DNA of 64,000 nucleotides from Medakamo hakoo (lineage: Eukaryota; Chlorophyta; Trebouxiophyceae; Coccomyxaceae). Made by a program: the position numbers and the translations under genes. The notes beneath the pieces are model-generated. The model saw only the letters and a list, made by a program, of their open reading frames with translations. It made no database searches and was not told where the DNA came from. The stretch covers positions 992,001 to 1,056,000 of the forward strand of contig CP089454.1 in NCBI GenBank assembly GCA_026636295.1. Direction: 5' to 3'. Below are positions 32,062-41,175 of the stretch, one piece after another (the stretch's first letter is position 1; every line of letters starts with the position of its first letter).

Positions 32062-32303
32062 AGGAGGGAGAGAGGGGAGGGGGGTGGGAGAGGGTGGCGT
32101 CGCGAACGATTCTTGCTATTCCAACTTCTTATGAAAGAAAAAAAAACAGAGAGGGGAGGTTGGATGGAAAAAAGGGTGCGTTTTCTTTCGTTCTTCGCCC
32201 AGGCTTCACAAACGAGACAGCGGCGGGTTCCTCGCGGCGCGCGTTCCCCGTCCTCCTCTCCCACACCCTCACGGTCGGCTTGCAACGCTCTCTGAGCTCA
32301 TCC

Positions 32304-35048
32304 ATGGACGGTGCGTCTGGCGTTTCGAGCCGCGCACGGCGCGGCTTTGCTGCCGTCTGTCCGACCGCGCCGGACCGAATTCGCACTGCTGTTCCGCCCG
32401 CCGCACCCGCCCACGGACGCCCTCGTCCGGCGCTCCCACCGTCCGGTCCAGACCATGTTTGCGTTGCCGTCTGTCTGCGACACAAAACACACGCCCGCAC
32501 CCACCTTCCTCCTCCCCCTACACTTCTCAGACGACGCTCTGTCGACACCGCCGTCGCCGCCCGACCCGGCCTCCCTGCGCCGCGGCGGCGGCGGCGCCGG
32601 CGCCGCGGCCACGACGCGGCGCACATCCCTGCTGGCGGCCGGCATTCGTCCCGCAGGTCAGTGACGGGAGGACGGGGCAGGGCGGAGACGGGAGATTTCA
32701 ACGCGCGCGCGCGCGTCCGACCGACCTCACGCCCTTGTCCAAACAAAAAACCAAACACAGCCGCCCTGCCCAAGGTCGCGGCCACGCACCGGTCCATCGG
32801 CAGCGGCGGCGGCGGTCGCCTGAGTGGTGGTGCTGCAACGGCCGCGGCCGCCCCACGCGCCTCGCTGACCGCCCTGGCGGCCCGCGTCAGCGCCGCGCTC
32901 TCCAGCGGTGGTGTTGCGGCTGCCGCGCCCCCGCCGCCTCCACCACCCCCGCCCGCCCTGGCATCCTCCGACCCGGATGAAGACGAAGACGACGACCTGG
33001 AAAAGACGCTGGCCCTGTCGGCCGCGCTGGCGTCGGCTCTGGGACCCACCCGCGGCGCCGTTGCGGGTGCGGGTCGCCGGACGAGCCTGGTCGCGGGCGC
33101 GCCGGGCGCCGCGCCCACGCCCGTCGCCGAGCGGGCGCGTGAAGTGGCGGCGGCGGTGGGGTCGGCCGACCGCCCGCTCGCGTTTGCCAGTGAGGGGAGC
33201 CCGGCGGTTGGGGCGGTGGCGGCGCCACCCGCACGGGCCGCGCCGCCGCCCCGCCGCTTCTCCCTGCTGCCGGTCACGGCGGAGGAGGCGGCTGCGCGCC
33301 GGGCTGCCGCTGCTGCTGCCGCGGCTGCCGTGCCTCAGACTACACCCTCCCCGCGCCCCGTGGCGGACGAGAACTCGCCCCCACCGCCGGCGTCCAAGGT
33401 GGCGGCCGCGGCCGCGGCGGCCGCTGCGGCGGTCGCGCCGCCTCCGCCCCAACCACCCGTCGCGCCGCCTCCGCCCCAACCACCCGTCGCGCCGACCCCG
33501 CCCGTCCCGCCACCCCCACCCGCCCGCCCCTCGGACGAGGCTCCCACCGGCCCGCCCTCCCTGGAAAGCATCCGCGCCCGCCTGGCCCGCCTGACCCAGG
33601 TCGGCCGCGGCAGCGGGAGCGGCACGCCCGCGCCGGCGCCGGCTGGCGTCGAGACGCCCTCCGCCCCTCCTCCAGCCGTCACGCCGGCCCCGCCGGCGGC
33701 CGCCCTGGTCGCGTACACGCCATCGGAGGGCGGCGGCGACGATACGGCCGAGCTGCCGCCGGCAGCGGCCTCCCGTGCGACGCCTCCTCCCGCCGCCGAC
33801 GCCCCGCCGCCGCCTCCGCCGACCACCGCCGCCGCCGCCCGGTCCCTGGCCAAGGGCACGCCCATGGCCATCGACGGCCAGACGCCGTGGGCGGTGGCGG
33901 GGAAGGGCGGCGGGGCGGGACCTGCCGTGCCGACGCCGCGGTGGCCCGGGCTGGGCGCGGCCACGGCGGCGACGCCCGGCCCGCCAGCGGGCGAGCCGCA
34001 CACCACTGCCGTGGCGGCGCCCCGGCCCGCCGCGGCGGCGGCGATGGACGTCGACCGGGGCGGGACGGCCTCCCCGCCTTCTGACCGGCCTCCTCCCCTC
34101 CGTCCGTCCTCGCCCTCCACGCCTGCCGGCGCGGCTGCGCTGGCCCGCGGCGGGCGCGCCGCCGCGCTCGCCCACGCCGCCGCGACGGCCGCACGCCCGG
34201 GCACGCCCGCGGCCGAAGCCCGCCTGGCGGCCGCCCTGGCGCCCCTGCTGGAAGACGTCCTGGTGGAGGCGGCCGACAGCACGGCCGCCGCGCACGAGGC
34301 CACCGACCTTGCGGCGGGGCTGGCGTCCGACAACGCCCGCCTCCGCGCGGCGGTGGCTGCGTCGTCTTCCGCCGCCGACGCCGACGCGACGGCCCGCCTC
34401 GCCCTCACGCCCCGCGCGCCGCCGCGTGGGAAATCCACGGACGCGCCGTCGTGCACCACGCCCCTGCCCCCGCCCGACCCGTCCCCTGCCTCCACAGCCC
34501 TGGCCGCCGCCGAGGCGGAAGTGGACCGCCTGCGCGGCCGCTTGGCTGCCTTGGCCGCTGAGAAGCGCGCGGTCGAAGCCGACTTCCGCGCCCTGCACCG
34601 CACCAAGTACGCCCCGCTGAAAGCGGCGGCGGCTGAAGCCCTGGAAACGGAAGCCCGGCTGCGGGAGGAGCGCGGGGCGGCGCGGGATGCGGCGGCGGCC
34701 GCGGCGGCGCGGGCGGCTGCGGCGGAAACGGAACGCGCCGCGGCGGTGGCCGCGGCCAAGGCGGCTGCCGAGGCGAGCGCGGCCGCCGAAGCCCGGGAAG
34801 CCGCGGCGGCTGAAGCCGCGGCGGCTGTGTGCGCGGACGCGGCGGCCGCCCGGCGTGAGGCCGCGGCTGCTACCGCCGAAGCGACCGACCTGCGGTCGCG
34901 CCTGGCCGCGGCAGAGGCCGCGCGCGACGCGGCGCTGGGCGAGGTCGAGGCTTTGAAAGCCATGTGCGGCGAGCTGATGGCCGAAGTGGAGCGTGGTCTG
35001 GCTCGGGCTGGGGCGGGCGGGGTGGACGGGTGGGGTGCGACGACGTGA
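32304..35048 (+). CDS. Ala/Pro-rich coiled-coil protein, possibly TACC-like
   Basis: 806 residues. The model needs a first coding exon of only 7 nt (32304-32310, ATGGACG), then 32531-32656 and 32761-35048. Donors are GTGCGT and GTCAGT, and the frame closes through both introns. No other ATG lies early in frame. The product starts MDDDALSTPP, has a long Pro/Ala-rich disordered middle with acidic DPDEDEDDDLEKT, and ends in roughly 250 residues of predicted coiled coil (AEAEVDRLRGRLAALAAEKR onward). The final LGEVEALKAMCGELMAEVER resembles the C-terminal helix of TACC-like plant coiled-coil proteins, which bind microtubule-associated partners. That resemblance is weak. A 27-bp tandem repeat encodes PPPPQPPVA twice. 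Convergent with the next coiled-coil gene, 24 bp between stops. Confidence 0.6.
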   Translation: MDGASGVSSRARRGFAAVCPTAPDRIRTAVPPAAPAHGRPRPALPPSGPDHVCVAVCLRHKTHARTHLPPPPTLLRRRSVDTAVAARPGLPAPRRRRRRRRGHDAAHIPAGGRHSSRRSVTGGRGRAETGDFNARARVRPTSRPCPNKKPNTAALPKVAATHRSIGSGGGGRLSGGAATAAAAPRASLTALAARVSAALSSGGVAAAAPPPPPPPPPALASSDPDEDEDDDLEKTLALSAALASALGPTRGAVAGAGRRTSLVAGAPGAAPTPVAERAREVAAAVGSADRPLAFASEGSPAVGAVAAPPARAAPPPRRFSLLPVTAEEAAARRAAAAAAAAAVPQTTPSPRPVADENSPPPPASKVAAAAAAAAAAVAPPPPQPPVAPPPPQPPVAPTPPVPPPPPARPSDEAPTGPPSLESIRARLARLTQVGRGSGSGTPAPAPAGVETPSAPPPAVTPAPPAAALVAYTPSEGGGDDTAELPPAAASRATPPPAADAPPPPPPTTAAAARSLAKGTPMAIDGQTPWAVAGKGGGAGPAVPTPRWPGLGAATAATPGPPAGEPHTTAVAAPRPAAAAAMDVDRGGTASPPSDRPPPLRPSSPSTPAGAAALARGGRAAALAHAAATAARPGTPAAEARLAAALAPLLEDVLVEAADSTAAAHEATDLAAGLASDNARLRAAVAASSSAADADATARLALTPRAPPRGKSTDAPSCTTPLPPPDPSPASTALAAAEAEVDRLRGRLAALAAEKRAVEADFRALHRTKYAPLKAAAAEALETEARLREERGAARDAAAAAAARAAAAETERAAAVAAAKAAAEASAAAEAREAAAAEAAAAVCADAAAARREAAAATAEATDLRSRLAAAEAARDAALGEVEALKAMCGELMAEVERGLARAGAGGVDGWGATT
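33432..33485 (+). repeat. 27-bp tandem repeat in coding sequence, two copies
   Basis: Two perfect in-frame copies encode the repeated PPPPQPPVA segment of the coiled-coil protein, a sign of recent slippage or unequal exchange. Confidence 0.85.
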
Positions 35049-35072
35049 AAAAAGTCTCTCTCTCTCTCTGTT

Positions 35073-37754
35073 TTACACACCACTCGATTCCGCGGCCGGA
35101 GGAGGGGGCTGGTCGTCCGCCTCCGTCGACGGAAACACGGCCGCCGACGGCCGGCGGGGTCCCGCGCCCGCGCCACAGCCAAAGACGTCAAATATCCGGG
35201 TGGCGACAGACCCCGCCGCGGAAGTCGCGCCGCCGCCAAAGGTGACGACGCCGGAGGGCAGGAGGCGGGAGAGGTCGTTGTCGGGCTCGCCGGGCGCGGG
35301 GTGGGTGGTGAAGCCAGCGCTCCCACTCCCGCCGCCGCCGCCCGCCGCGAAGCTCACTTGGAAAGCCAGTTTTTTTGCCTCGGCTTCCGCGGCTTCGGCG
35401 CGGGCGCGCTGGCGGTCGGCTTCCGCGCGGGCGACGGCCAGGGCGCGCTCCGTCTCTTCTAAAGACCCGGGCGCGGGCGGCGCGCCGCCGCCGGGGGTGG
35501 GAGACGCGGCCGCCTTGTCAGCCGCCACGGCCGCCAGGCGCAGCGACAGCTCGATCTTGGACGCCTCAGCCGCCGCCGCGCGGGCCTCCATTTCGGTGGC
35601 CAAAGCCGCAGCAGCATCCGCGTCAGCCCGCGCCGCAGCCGTCGCGGCCTCGGCCTCTGCGCGCGCGGCCGCGGCCGCGCCCTCCAGCGCTTCCGTCGCC
35701 CTCGCCGCGTCCGCGGCCGCGGCGGCCGCACGCTGCTCGGCGTCTTCGGCCTTGCGTTCGGCCGTGGCCAAGCGTTCGGCCAGCCCCGCGGACGACGCTT
35801 CAGCAGCCGTCGCGGCGGCGGCGGCGGCGGACCGGGCTTCGTCGCGCTCGCGCCCCGCGTCGGCCGCGGCCCGCTCCGCGGCCTCGAGCGCGGCCCGGGC
35901 AGCCTCGGCGTCGGCCGCCGCAGCGGCCGCTTCTTCGGCCGCACGGGCAGCCAAAGCTTTCGCAGCGGCCGCGTCGGCTTCCGCCGTGTCCGCCCGGGCC
36001 GCCAAAGCGGCTTCGCGCTCGCGGAACGACGCGGTCGCGGCCGTCGCGCGCTTGTGCCGCTCGTCTGCCGCGGCCGCGGCGGCGGCCGCGGCCGCAGCCG
36101 CCGCCTTGGCTTCCTCCGCCTCGGCTTTGGCCGCGGCCACAGCCGCGGTCGCAGCCGCCTCGGCTTCGCACGCTTTGGTTTCAGCGGCCGCCACCTTTTC
36201 AGCCGCGCCCGCCGCCGCGGCATCAGCCCGCTCCACCGCGGCCGCGGCTTCCGCCCGCGCGGCCGCGACTTCCGCCGCCGCCCGGCTGGCCGACGCGTCG
36301 CCGCCCGCTTGCAGGCCCTCCAGGTCGGACGCGACTTTGTCAGCACGGGCTTGGGCAGCGGCGGCCTCGGCGCGGGCGCCCGCCGCCGCCGCCGCCGACT
36401 CATCCCGCTCGCCCGCGAGGGCGGCCACCTCGCCCTCCAGCTCGCGCACACGCTGTTCCGCCCCTTCCGCCCGGCGCACCAGGTCGCGGACCATGCCCTC
36501 CGCCGCCGCGCGTTCGGCCGCGGCTTCTTCGGCAGCAGCGGCCGCCGCGTCGGCGCGGGCCGCCGCTTTCGCGGCCGCCGCCCTCGCCGCCTCGACCTCC
36601 CCGCCCGCGGCTTCACCCGCCGCGCTCGCCGCGGCCGCGCCGTCCCGGCGGGCCGCCATCAGCTCGTCGGCCAGCCGGGCCGCGTCCGCCTGCGCCGCGT
36701 CCCGGGCGGCGGCGGCCGCGTCCAGTTTGGTCTTCAGGGCGACCAGCTGTTTTTTGCCGCGGACGAGGCGGGCGCGGAGCTCGTCCGCCGACAGGGCGGC
36801 CAGGCCGGCGGAGGGCGCAGGGGAGATGGGCCCGGGCGTGGCCGGCGGCGACGTGCCTCCGGGCGCTTTGGCCGGCGAGGCGGTCGGCGTGGTGGCCGAC
36901 GCGGACGGGCCACCGGGTTTTTCGACCCCGGCCGCCTGTTGGCGCAGGTCCGCCACCTGGGCCCGCAGCGCGTCCGCCTCCGCCGTCAGCCGGGCGACGT
37001 CTGCACGCAGGGACGTGAGTTCGGCGTCAGCCGCGGCCCCGCTTTGCGCTGCAGCAGCCGCGGCTGCCTCAGCTGCCGCGGCTGCGTCTGCCCGCGCGGC
37101 CGCCGCGTCCGCCGCGTCCGCCTGGAGCTTGGCCACCTCTACACGGGCGGCGCTCGCGTCCGCGCGTGCTGTTTGCAGCTCGGCCTCCAGCCGCTTCCGC
37201 TCCGCCCGCTCGTCTTCCAGCTCGCCCAGCGCGTCGGCCGCGACCTCGCGCAGGCGCGCCGCTTCGGCGGCCGGGTCGTTGGACCCGCCGCCCGGTGGAG
37301 GGGGCGGGCCGCGGGATGGGGACGGCTTTGGAAGGGGCTTGGTCTTGGCAGCAGGCGGCGGCCGGGGAGACGCGGGCGCGTCCGCGGCCGCGGCCGTGGA
37401 GAGCGGGAGGGCCGCCGCCCCGTCGGTCGGGCGCGCGGCAGGGTTGGCGCGAGCGTCGGCGCCGACGCCGTCCGACGCAGCACCGCCGCCGCCCTCCTCT
37501 CCGTCCTCCACGTCCCAGTCGCCCTCATCCCAGCCATCGCCGTCGCCATCGCCGTCGCCGATGACCAGGCCCTCGCGCAAGTGGGCGGCGGCCTCTTTGG
37601 ACAGGGCGGTCACGTCGGCCGCGGCGCGCTCAGCGAGGTGCTTCGCTTCCTCGGCCGCCTTTGTCGCGGCCGCTTCCGCCACGGCGGCTGCTGTAGCGGC
37701 CTGTTCGCGGAGGGCGTTCACGCCCTGAGCGAGCCCGCCCCACAGGTTGTCCAT
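35073..37754 (-). CDS. Long Ala-rich coiled-coil protein (golgin-like by analogy)
   Basis: Intronless 893-residue protein. The start is the ATG giving MDNLWGGLAQGVNALREQAA, and codons before it read as leader. An amphipathic N-terminal helix is followed by an acidic patch (WDEGDWDVEDGEEGG) and a Pro-rich linker. Nearly 600 residues of continuous heptad-like coiled coil then follow, very rich in Ala, Glu, Arg and Asp. One break near TASPAKAPGGTSPPATPGP is again Pro-rich. The C-terminus ends with a distinct conserved-looking segment, VATRIFDVFGCGAG. Layout resembles golgins and other tethering proteins, but no GRIP or GRAB domain was recognised, so function is open. The extreme Ala content may reflect GC pressure on a coiled-coil scaffold. 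It starts 93 bp downstream of the fusion gene's stop. Confidence 0.65.
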   Translation of the reverse strand: MDNLWGGLAQGVNALREQAATAAAVAEAAATKAAEEAKHLAERAAADVTALSKEAAAHLREGLVIGDGDGDGDGWDEGDWDVEDGEEGGGGAASDGVGADARANPAARPTDGAAALPLSTAAAADAPASPRPPPAAKTKPLPKPSPSRGPPPPPGGGSNDPAAEAARLREVAADALGELEDERAERKRLEAELQTARADASAARVEVAKLQADAADAAAARADAAAAAEAAAAAAAQSGAAADAELTSLRADVARLTAEADALRAQVADLRQQAAGVEKPGGPSASATTPTASPAKAPGGTSPPATPGPISPAPSAGLAALSADELRARLVRGKKQLVALKTKLDAAAAARDAAQADAARLADELMAARRDGAAAASAAGEAAGGEVEAARAAAAKAAARADAAAAAAEEAAAERAAAEGMVRDLVRRAEGAEQRVRELEGEVAALAGERDESAAAAAGARAEAAAAQARADKVASDLEGLQAGGDASASRAAAEVAAARAEAAAAVERADAAAAGAAEKVAAAETKACEAEAAATAAVAAAKAEAEEAKAAAAAAAAAAAAADERHKRATAATASFREREAALAARADTAEADAAAAKALAARAAEEAAAAAADAEAARAALEAAERAAADAGRERDEARSAAAAAATAAEASSAGLAERLATAERKAEDAEQRAAAAAADAARATEALEGAAAAARAEAEAATAAARADADAAAALATEMEARAAAAEASKIELSLRLAAVAADKAAASPTPGGGAPPAPGSLEETERALAVARAEADRQRARAEAAEAEAKKLAFQVSFAAGGGGGSGSAGFTTHPAPGEPDNDLSRLLPSGVVTFGGGATSAAGSVATRIFDVFGCGAGAGPRRPSAAVFPSTEADDQPPPPAAESSGV

Positions 37755-37847
37755 TTTGTCGCAGGGTGAAAGGGGGGAACGAAAGGAAAAAGAATGTGGG
37801 CGCAATCAGTCGCTGCCCGATGGCCCATCCTCAAACAACACGCGCGC

Positions 37848-39407
37848 CTACAGCTCTCCCCTCAGCCACGCCCGCACCGCCTCCCCCGCCTCCCGCCCGG
37901 CCTCCCACTCCACCAGCCGCGGCGGCGGGCCGGGCCTGTCGCTCCTCGCACGGTCGGCCCGCACCGCGCCCGCCAGCGGCGCCGCCCGCCCGCCCGGGTA
38001 GGCCGACCGGGCGAGCACGACGTCGCCCGGCCCCAGGCACGACGCCACCGGGCACGCGTCGTTCGCGCCGTCGCCCAGGTACAGCACGCGGCCGACGGGC
38101 GGCGCGCCGGGCGCGCGCGCCGCCAGCAACGCTTCCACGACCGCGGCCTTGCACAAGTTTGGCGGGCAGGCCGGGCAGGCGTGCGGGGCCCGGCGAGGGT
38201 GGTAGTGCAGGCCGCCGCCCCGGCCGCGGCGCGCCGCCCCGCCCTCGCCGCCCGCCCCGCCCTCGCCGCCGCCCGCCCCCTCGTCGTCCGACGACGAGCA
38301 CCAGCCGGGCGAGTGGAAAGGTTCCACCGTCATTTCCCCGCGCCCGCCCAGCGCCGCGGGGTTGGTGAGGATGCCGTCCACACAGCCGTCGACTGCGTGC
38401 GCCCTCAGGGCGGCGCCAATCAGGCGGGAATTGGCGTCGGAGACGATGATGACGGACGTGGCCGGGCGGGCGGCCGCGGCGGCCGCCAAGGCCGCGCGCA
38501 CCGCGGCGTCCATCGGCACGCCCGCCGCGCCCGCTTCCGCCACGTGCGCGGGGCCGGTCGCCAGCGCGGTCGCCATGGCCGCCGTCCACCCATCGCCGGC
38601 CGCGTACGTTTCTTTCAGAGCGGCCTCTGCGGCGGGGCCCAGGGCCGCGGCGGCGGCGGGGTCGACGTTGCCCTCCACGAGCGAGTGGTCGAAATCCGAC
38701 AGCCACAGCGAGGCCGTGGCGGCGGCGGCGTGACCGCGGACGTCCGCCCGCCACAGTTGGACGATATCACAGCGCACGGTCGCCTCGTCAAGCGGGGGGC
38801 AGGACCTGAGCGGGCGCCACGCCCAGCCAGCCGCGACGGCGGCGGGCAGGAAGGCCGCGGACTCTGGGCGGGCGGGCAGCGCGAGCAGGACGGGCGCGGA
38901 GCGGGCGGGCGGCGGGCCGGCGGCCGCCGCGGCCGCCAGCGTCTCCAAGAGGCCGGGCCAGGATGTGTCATCGTACACGACGTCCGCCGCGAGGATGAGG
39001 GACGGCGCCGCCCCGCCCAGCGCGGCCGCGACGGCCGCGGCCGGGGCGGGGTGTCGCCAGTCCAGCGGCGCCACGGCCACCCGCCCGCTGCCGCCCTCAC
39101 CGTCACCGCCCACATTCGCCCGGGTCAGGGCCAGCACGCCTTCCACATCCGTGGCAATGGCCCGTCCTCCACGCAGCGCCAAAGCGCGGGAGGGCGCGGC
39201 CGCCCCGCCGCAGCCGAGCTCCAGGGCGAGGCACTCGCGCGCAAACGAGCTGGGCAGGGAGGTCAGAAAACGGGCGAGCTCTTCGCCCGCCCGCCACAGG
39301 CCGCCGCCGCTGCTGCTGCACGGGTCGGCCAGGATGCGGAGCGTCTCGGGCGGGCGTCCGGGCGGGGCCACGTCGATGTCGTAGGCCAGGAGGTCGGCGC
39401 CGTCCAT
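37848..39407 (-). CDS. METTL21-like methyltransferase fused to PHOSPHO-like HAD phosphatase
   Basis: Uninterrupted 519-residue frame with two enzyme domains. Residues 1-225 form a class I methyltransferase of the lysine-methyltransferase 16/METTL21 type: LALELGCGGAAAPSRALALR (AdoMet-binding Gly motif, 63-68), AIATDVEG, and LILAADVVYDD (137-147) where the family has a DxxY motif. Residues 233-519 form a HAD phosphatase of the PHOSPHO1/2 group: LWLSDFDHSLVEGNVD with nucleophile Asp238 and acid Asp240, IIVSDANS (320-327), PPNLCKAAVV with the motif III Lys420, and YLGDGANDACP with metal-binding Asp446 and Asp450. PHOSPHO enzymes act on phosphocholine, phosphoethanolamine or pyridoxal phosphate. 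The linker is only about ten residues. The start precedes good coding sequence and lies 135 bp from the divergent sirtuin. Confidence 0.82.
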   Translation of the reverse strand: MDGADLLAYDIDVAPPGRPPETLRILADPCSSSGGGLWRAGEELARFLTSLPSSFARECLALELGCGGAAAPSRALALRGGRAIATDVEGVLALTRANVGGDGEGGSGRVAVAPLDWRHPAPAAAVAAALGGAAPSLILAADVVYDDTSWPGLLETLAAAAAAGPPPARSAPVLLALPARPESAAFLPAAVAAGWAWRPLRSCPPLDEATVRCDIVQLWRADVRGHAAAATASLWLSDFDHSLVEGNVDPAAAAALGPAAEAALKETYAAGDGWTAAMATALATGPAHVAEAGAAGVPMDAAVRAALAAAAAARPATSVIIVSDANSRLIGAALRAHAVDGCVDGILTNPAALGGRGEMTVEPFHSPGWCSSSDDEGAGGGEGGAGGEGGAARRGRGGGLHYHPRRAPHACPACPPNLCKAAVVEALLAARAPGAPPVGRVLYLGDGANDACPVASCLGPGDVVLARSAYPGGRAAPLAGAVRADRARSDRPGPPPRLVEWEAGREAGEAVRAWLRGEL

Positions 39408-39542
39408 TGAGTGACCCCCAAAAAAATGTTGACATGTGAGTTCATGCGCTCGGCTCGGTCGGAGCCTCACACACGCGCCAACGAAAGAAGAGGGAGGGCG
39501 CGGGGGGGGAAAACAGGAATCGCGCCCCGCCCCGTCCCTCAC

Positions 39543-41044
39543 ATGCACTGCTGCGCACGCATGCTGGCTCTTCACTCGCGTGGCAGCGTCGCCAGCAGCA
39601 GCGGCCGCGCTCTTCCCCCACGGCGGTCTGTGCGGGCGTCGTCGTCGGCCCACACTCTACCGGAGTGGCGCGACGCGGGCGTCGGCCAGGACCGCATCTC
39701 AACGGATGGGACGCTGGTGGGCGATGGTTACGGCAACACGACGGGCAAGGCGGCCGTGCCCCCTGGTGGCGGCCTGGTGAGTTTACGTTGTTTTTCCCCG
39801 TCGCTGTTTCGTTTTGCGCGCGCCGCGCCTGGCCGCGCCGCTGTGGCCGCGCACTGAGACGACCGCCTCGACTCCACCCCTCTCTCTCTCCGCCGTGGCG
39901 CGCACTGAGACGACCGCCTCGACTCCACCCCTCTCTCTCCACACAGGCCCTCGTCTCCGCGTCCGTCACGGCGCCCGGCACGTCCGCCGCCCCGCCCGCG
40001 CCGCCCCTCTCCCCCGCCTCCCTGTCCGCCCTCGTGGATTTCGTCACCAGCGCCAAAAGGCTCCTCGTCCTCACCGGCGCGGGCGTGTCCACGGAGTCGG
40101 GCGTGCCTGATTACAGGAGCCCAATTACAGGGGCCTATTCGGCAGGCTTCAAGCCCATGACCTGGCAGACGTTCAACTCGGGCCCGGAAGCGCGGGCCCG
40201 GTACTTCGCCCGGTCCTTCGCCGGCTACGGCCCTTTTTCCGCCACCAAGCCCAACGCCGCGCACACCGCGCTGGCCGCCCTCCAGGCGCGCGGCTGGGTC
40301 GGGGGCGGCCTCATCACCCAAAACGTCGACCGCCTGCACCAGCAGGCCGGGTCGACGGGCGTGATCGAGCTGCACGGCACGACGCACGTCGTCCGGTGCC
40401 TGTCATGCGGCGCGAGGACGCCGCGCGGCGAGTTTCAAAAGGTCCTGGCCGAGCTCAACCCTGCCGCGGCCGAGGCGGCCGAGAGGATGGCGGCCGCGGC
40501 CGCGGCGGCGGCGGCGGCGGCCCGGGCCGGCCGGGCGCGGCCTGCGCCCCCACGCACGGCCGCGTGCGGGGCGTCCCTGGAGGGCGCGTCCGCGTCCCCC
40601 GGCGCCGGCCCGCCCGCCATGATCGCCGACCACTTGCGCGAGGACGGCCCGCTGACCATCCCCGTCCGCCGCCCGGACGGTGACACGGAACTGGCGGACG
40701 CGGGCGTCGGCTTCACCGTCCCGCCGTGCGGTACGTGCGGCACCGGCACCCTGATGCCAGACGTCGTCTTTTTCGGGGATTCGCTGGACAAGGGCGTGGC
40801 GGCGGCCGCCGCGGCGGCCGCGGAGAGCTGCGACGCCATGCTGTGCGTCGGGTCGTCGCTGACCGTGTATTCAGCGTTCCGCCTGGCCCGGGCCGCCAAG
40901 GCCAACGGCGCGCCGCTCGCGATCCTCAACGTCGGCCCCACGCGCGCCGACCCGGCCGCCGACCTGAAGGTCGAGGCGCGGGCGGGGGAAGCGCTGCCGC
41001 TGCTGGCGACGCAGCCGTCCTTGCTGGTGCCGCGCGGCTTTTGA
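39543..41044 (+). CDS. Sirtuin, SIRT4-like NAD-dependent deacylase
   Basis: 443-residue class II sirtuin. Exons are 39543-39776 and 39947-41044, phase 0. NAD-binding motifs are LLVLTGAGVSTESGVPDYRS (118 onward), TQNVDRLHQQAG and the catalytic His221 in ELHGTTHVVRC. Zinc ligands are Cys229/Cys232 and Cys339/Cys342. The spacer between the pairs is about 106 residues against roughly 47 in SIRT4, swollen by an Ala run and a Gly/Pro stretch. GSSLTVYSAFRLA and ILNVGPTRAD close the Rossmann fold. The first 40 residues, rich in Arg and Ser, look like a mitochondrial presequence. SIRT4-type enzymes remove acyl groups or ADP-ribosylate mitochondrial metabolic enzymes. A second ATG at 39561 is an alternative start. 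Confidence 0.9.
39848..39940 (+). repeat. Tandem duplication inside the sirtuin intron
   Basis: A block of about 42 bp (starting GCACTGAGACGACCGCCTCG) occurs at 39848-39889 and 39899-39940, period 51 bp. It includes the pyrimidine tract, so the splice acceptor's upstream signals exist twice, but only the second copy is followed by ACACAG. Confidence 0.9.
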
Positions 41045-41175
41045 GGGGAGCTTTTTGTGTTTGTGTGTGTGCGGGGCTTAGGCAGGCGTGTGTGTGCAAA
41101 AGCATCCTGAGGGACTCGGAACTCAAAACTAACAAGGGGGCGCGCGCGCCGTTTCCGTGAGTGCTCGCTTTCCAT

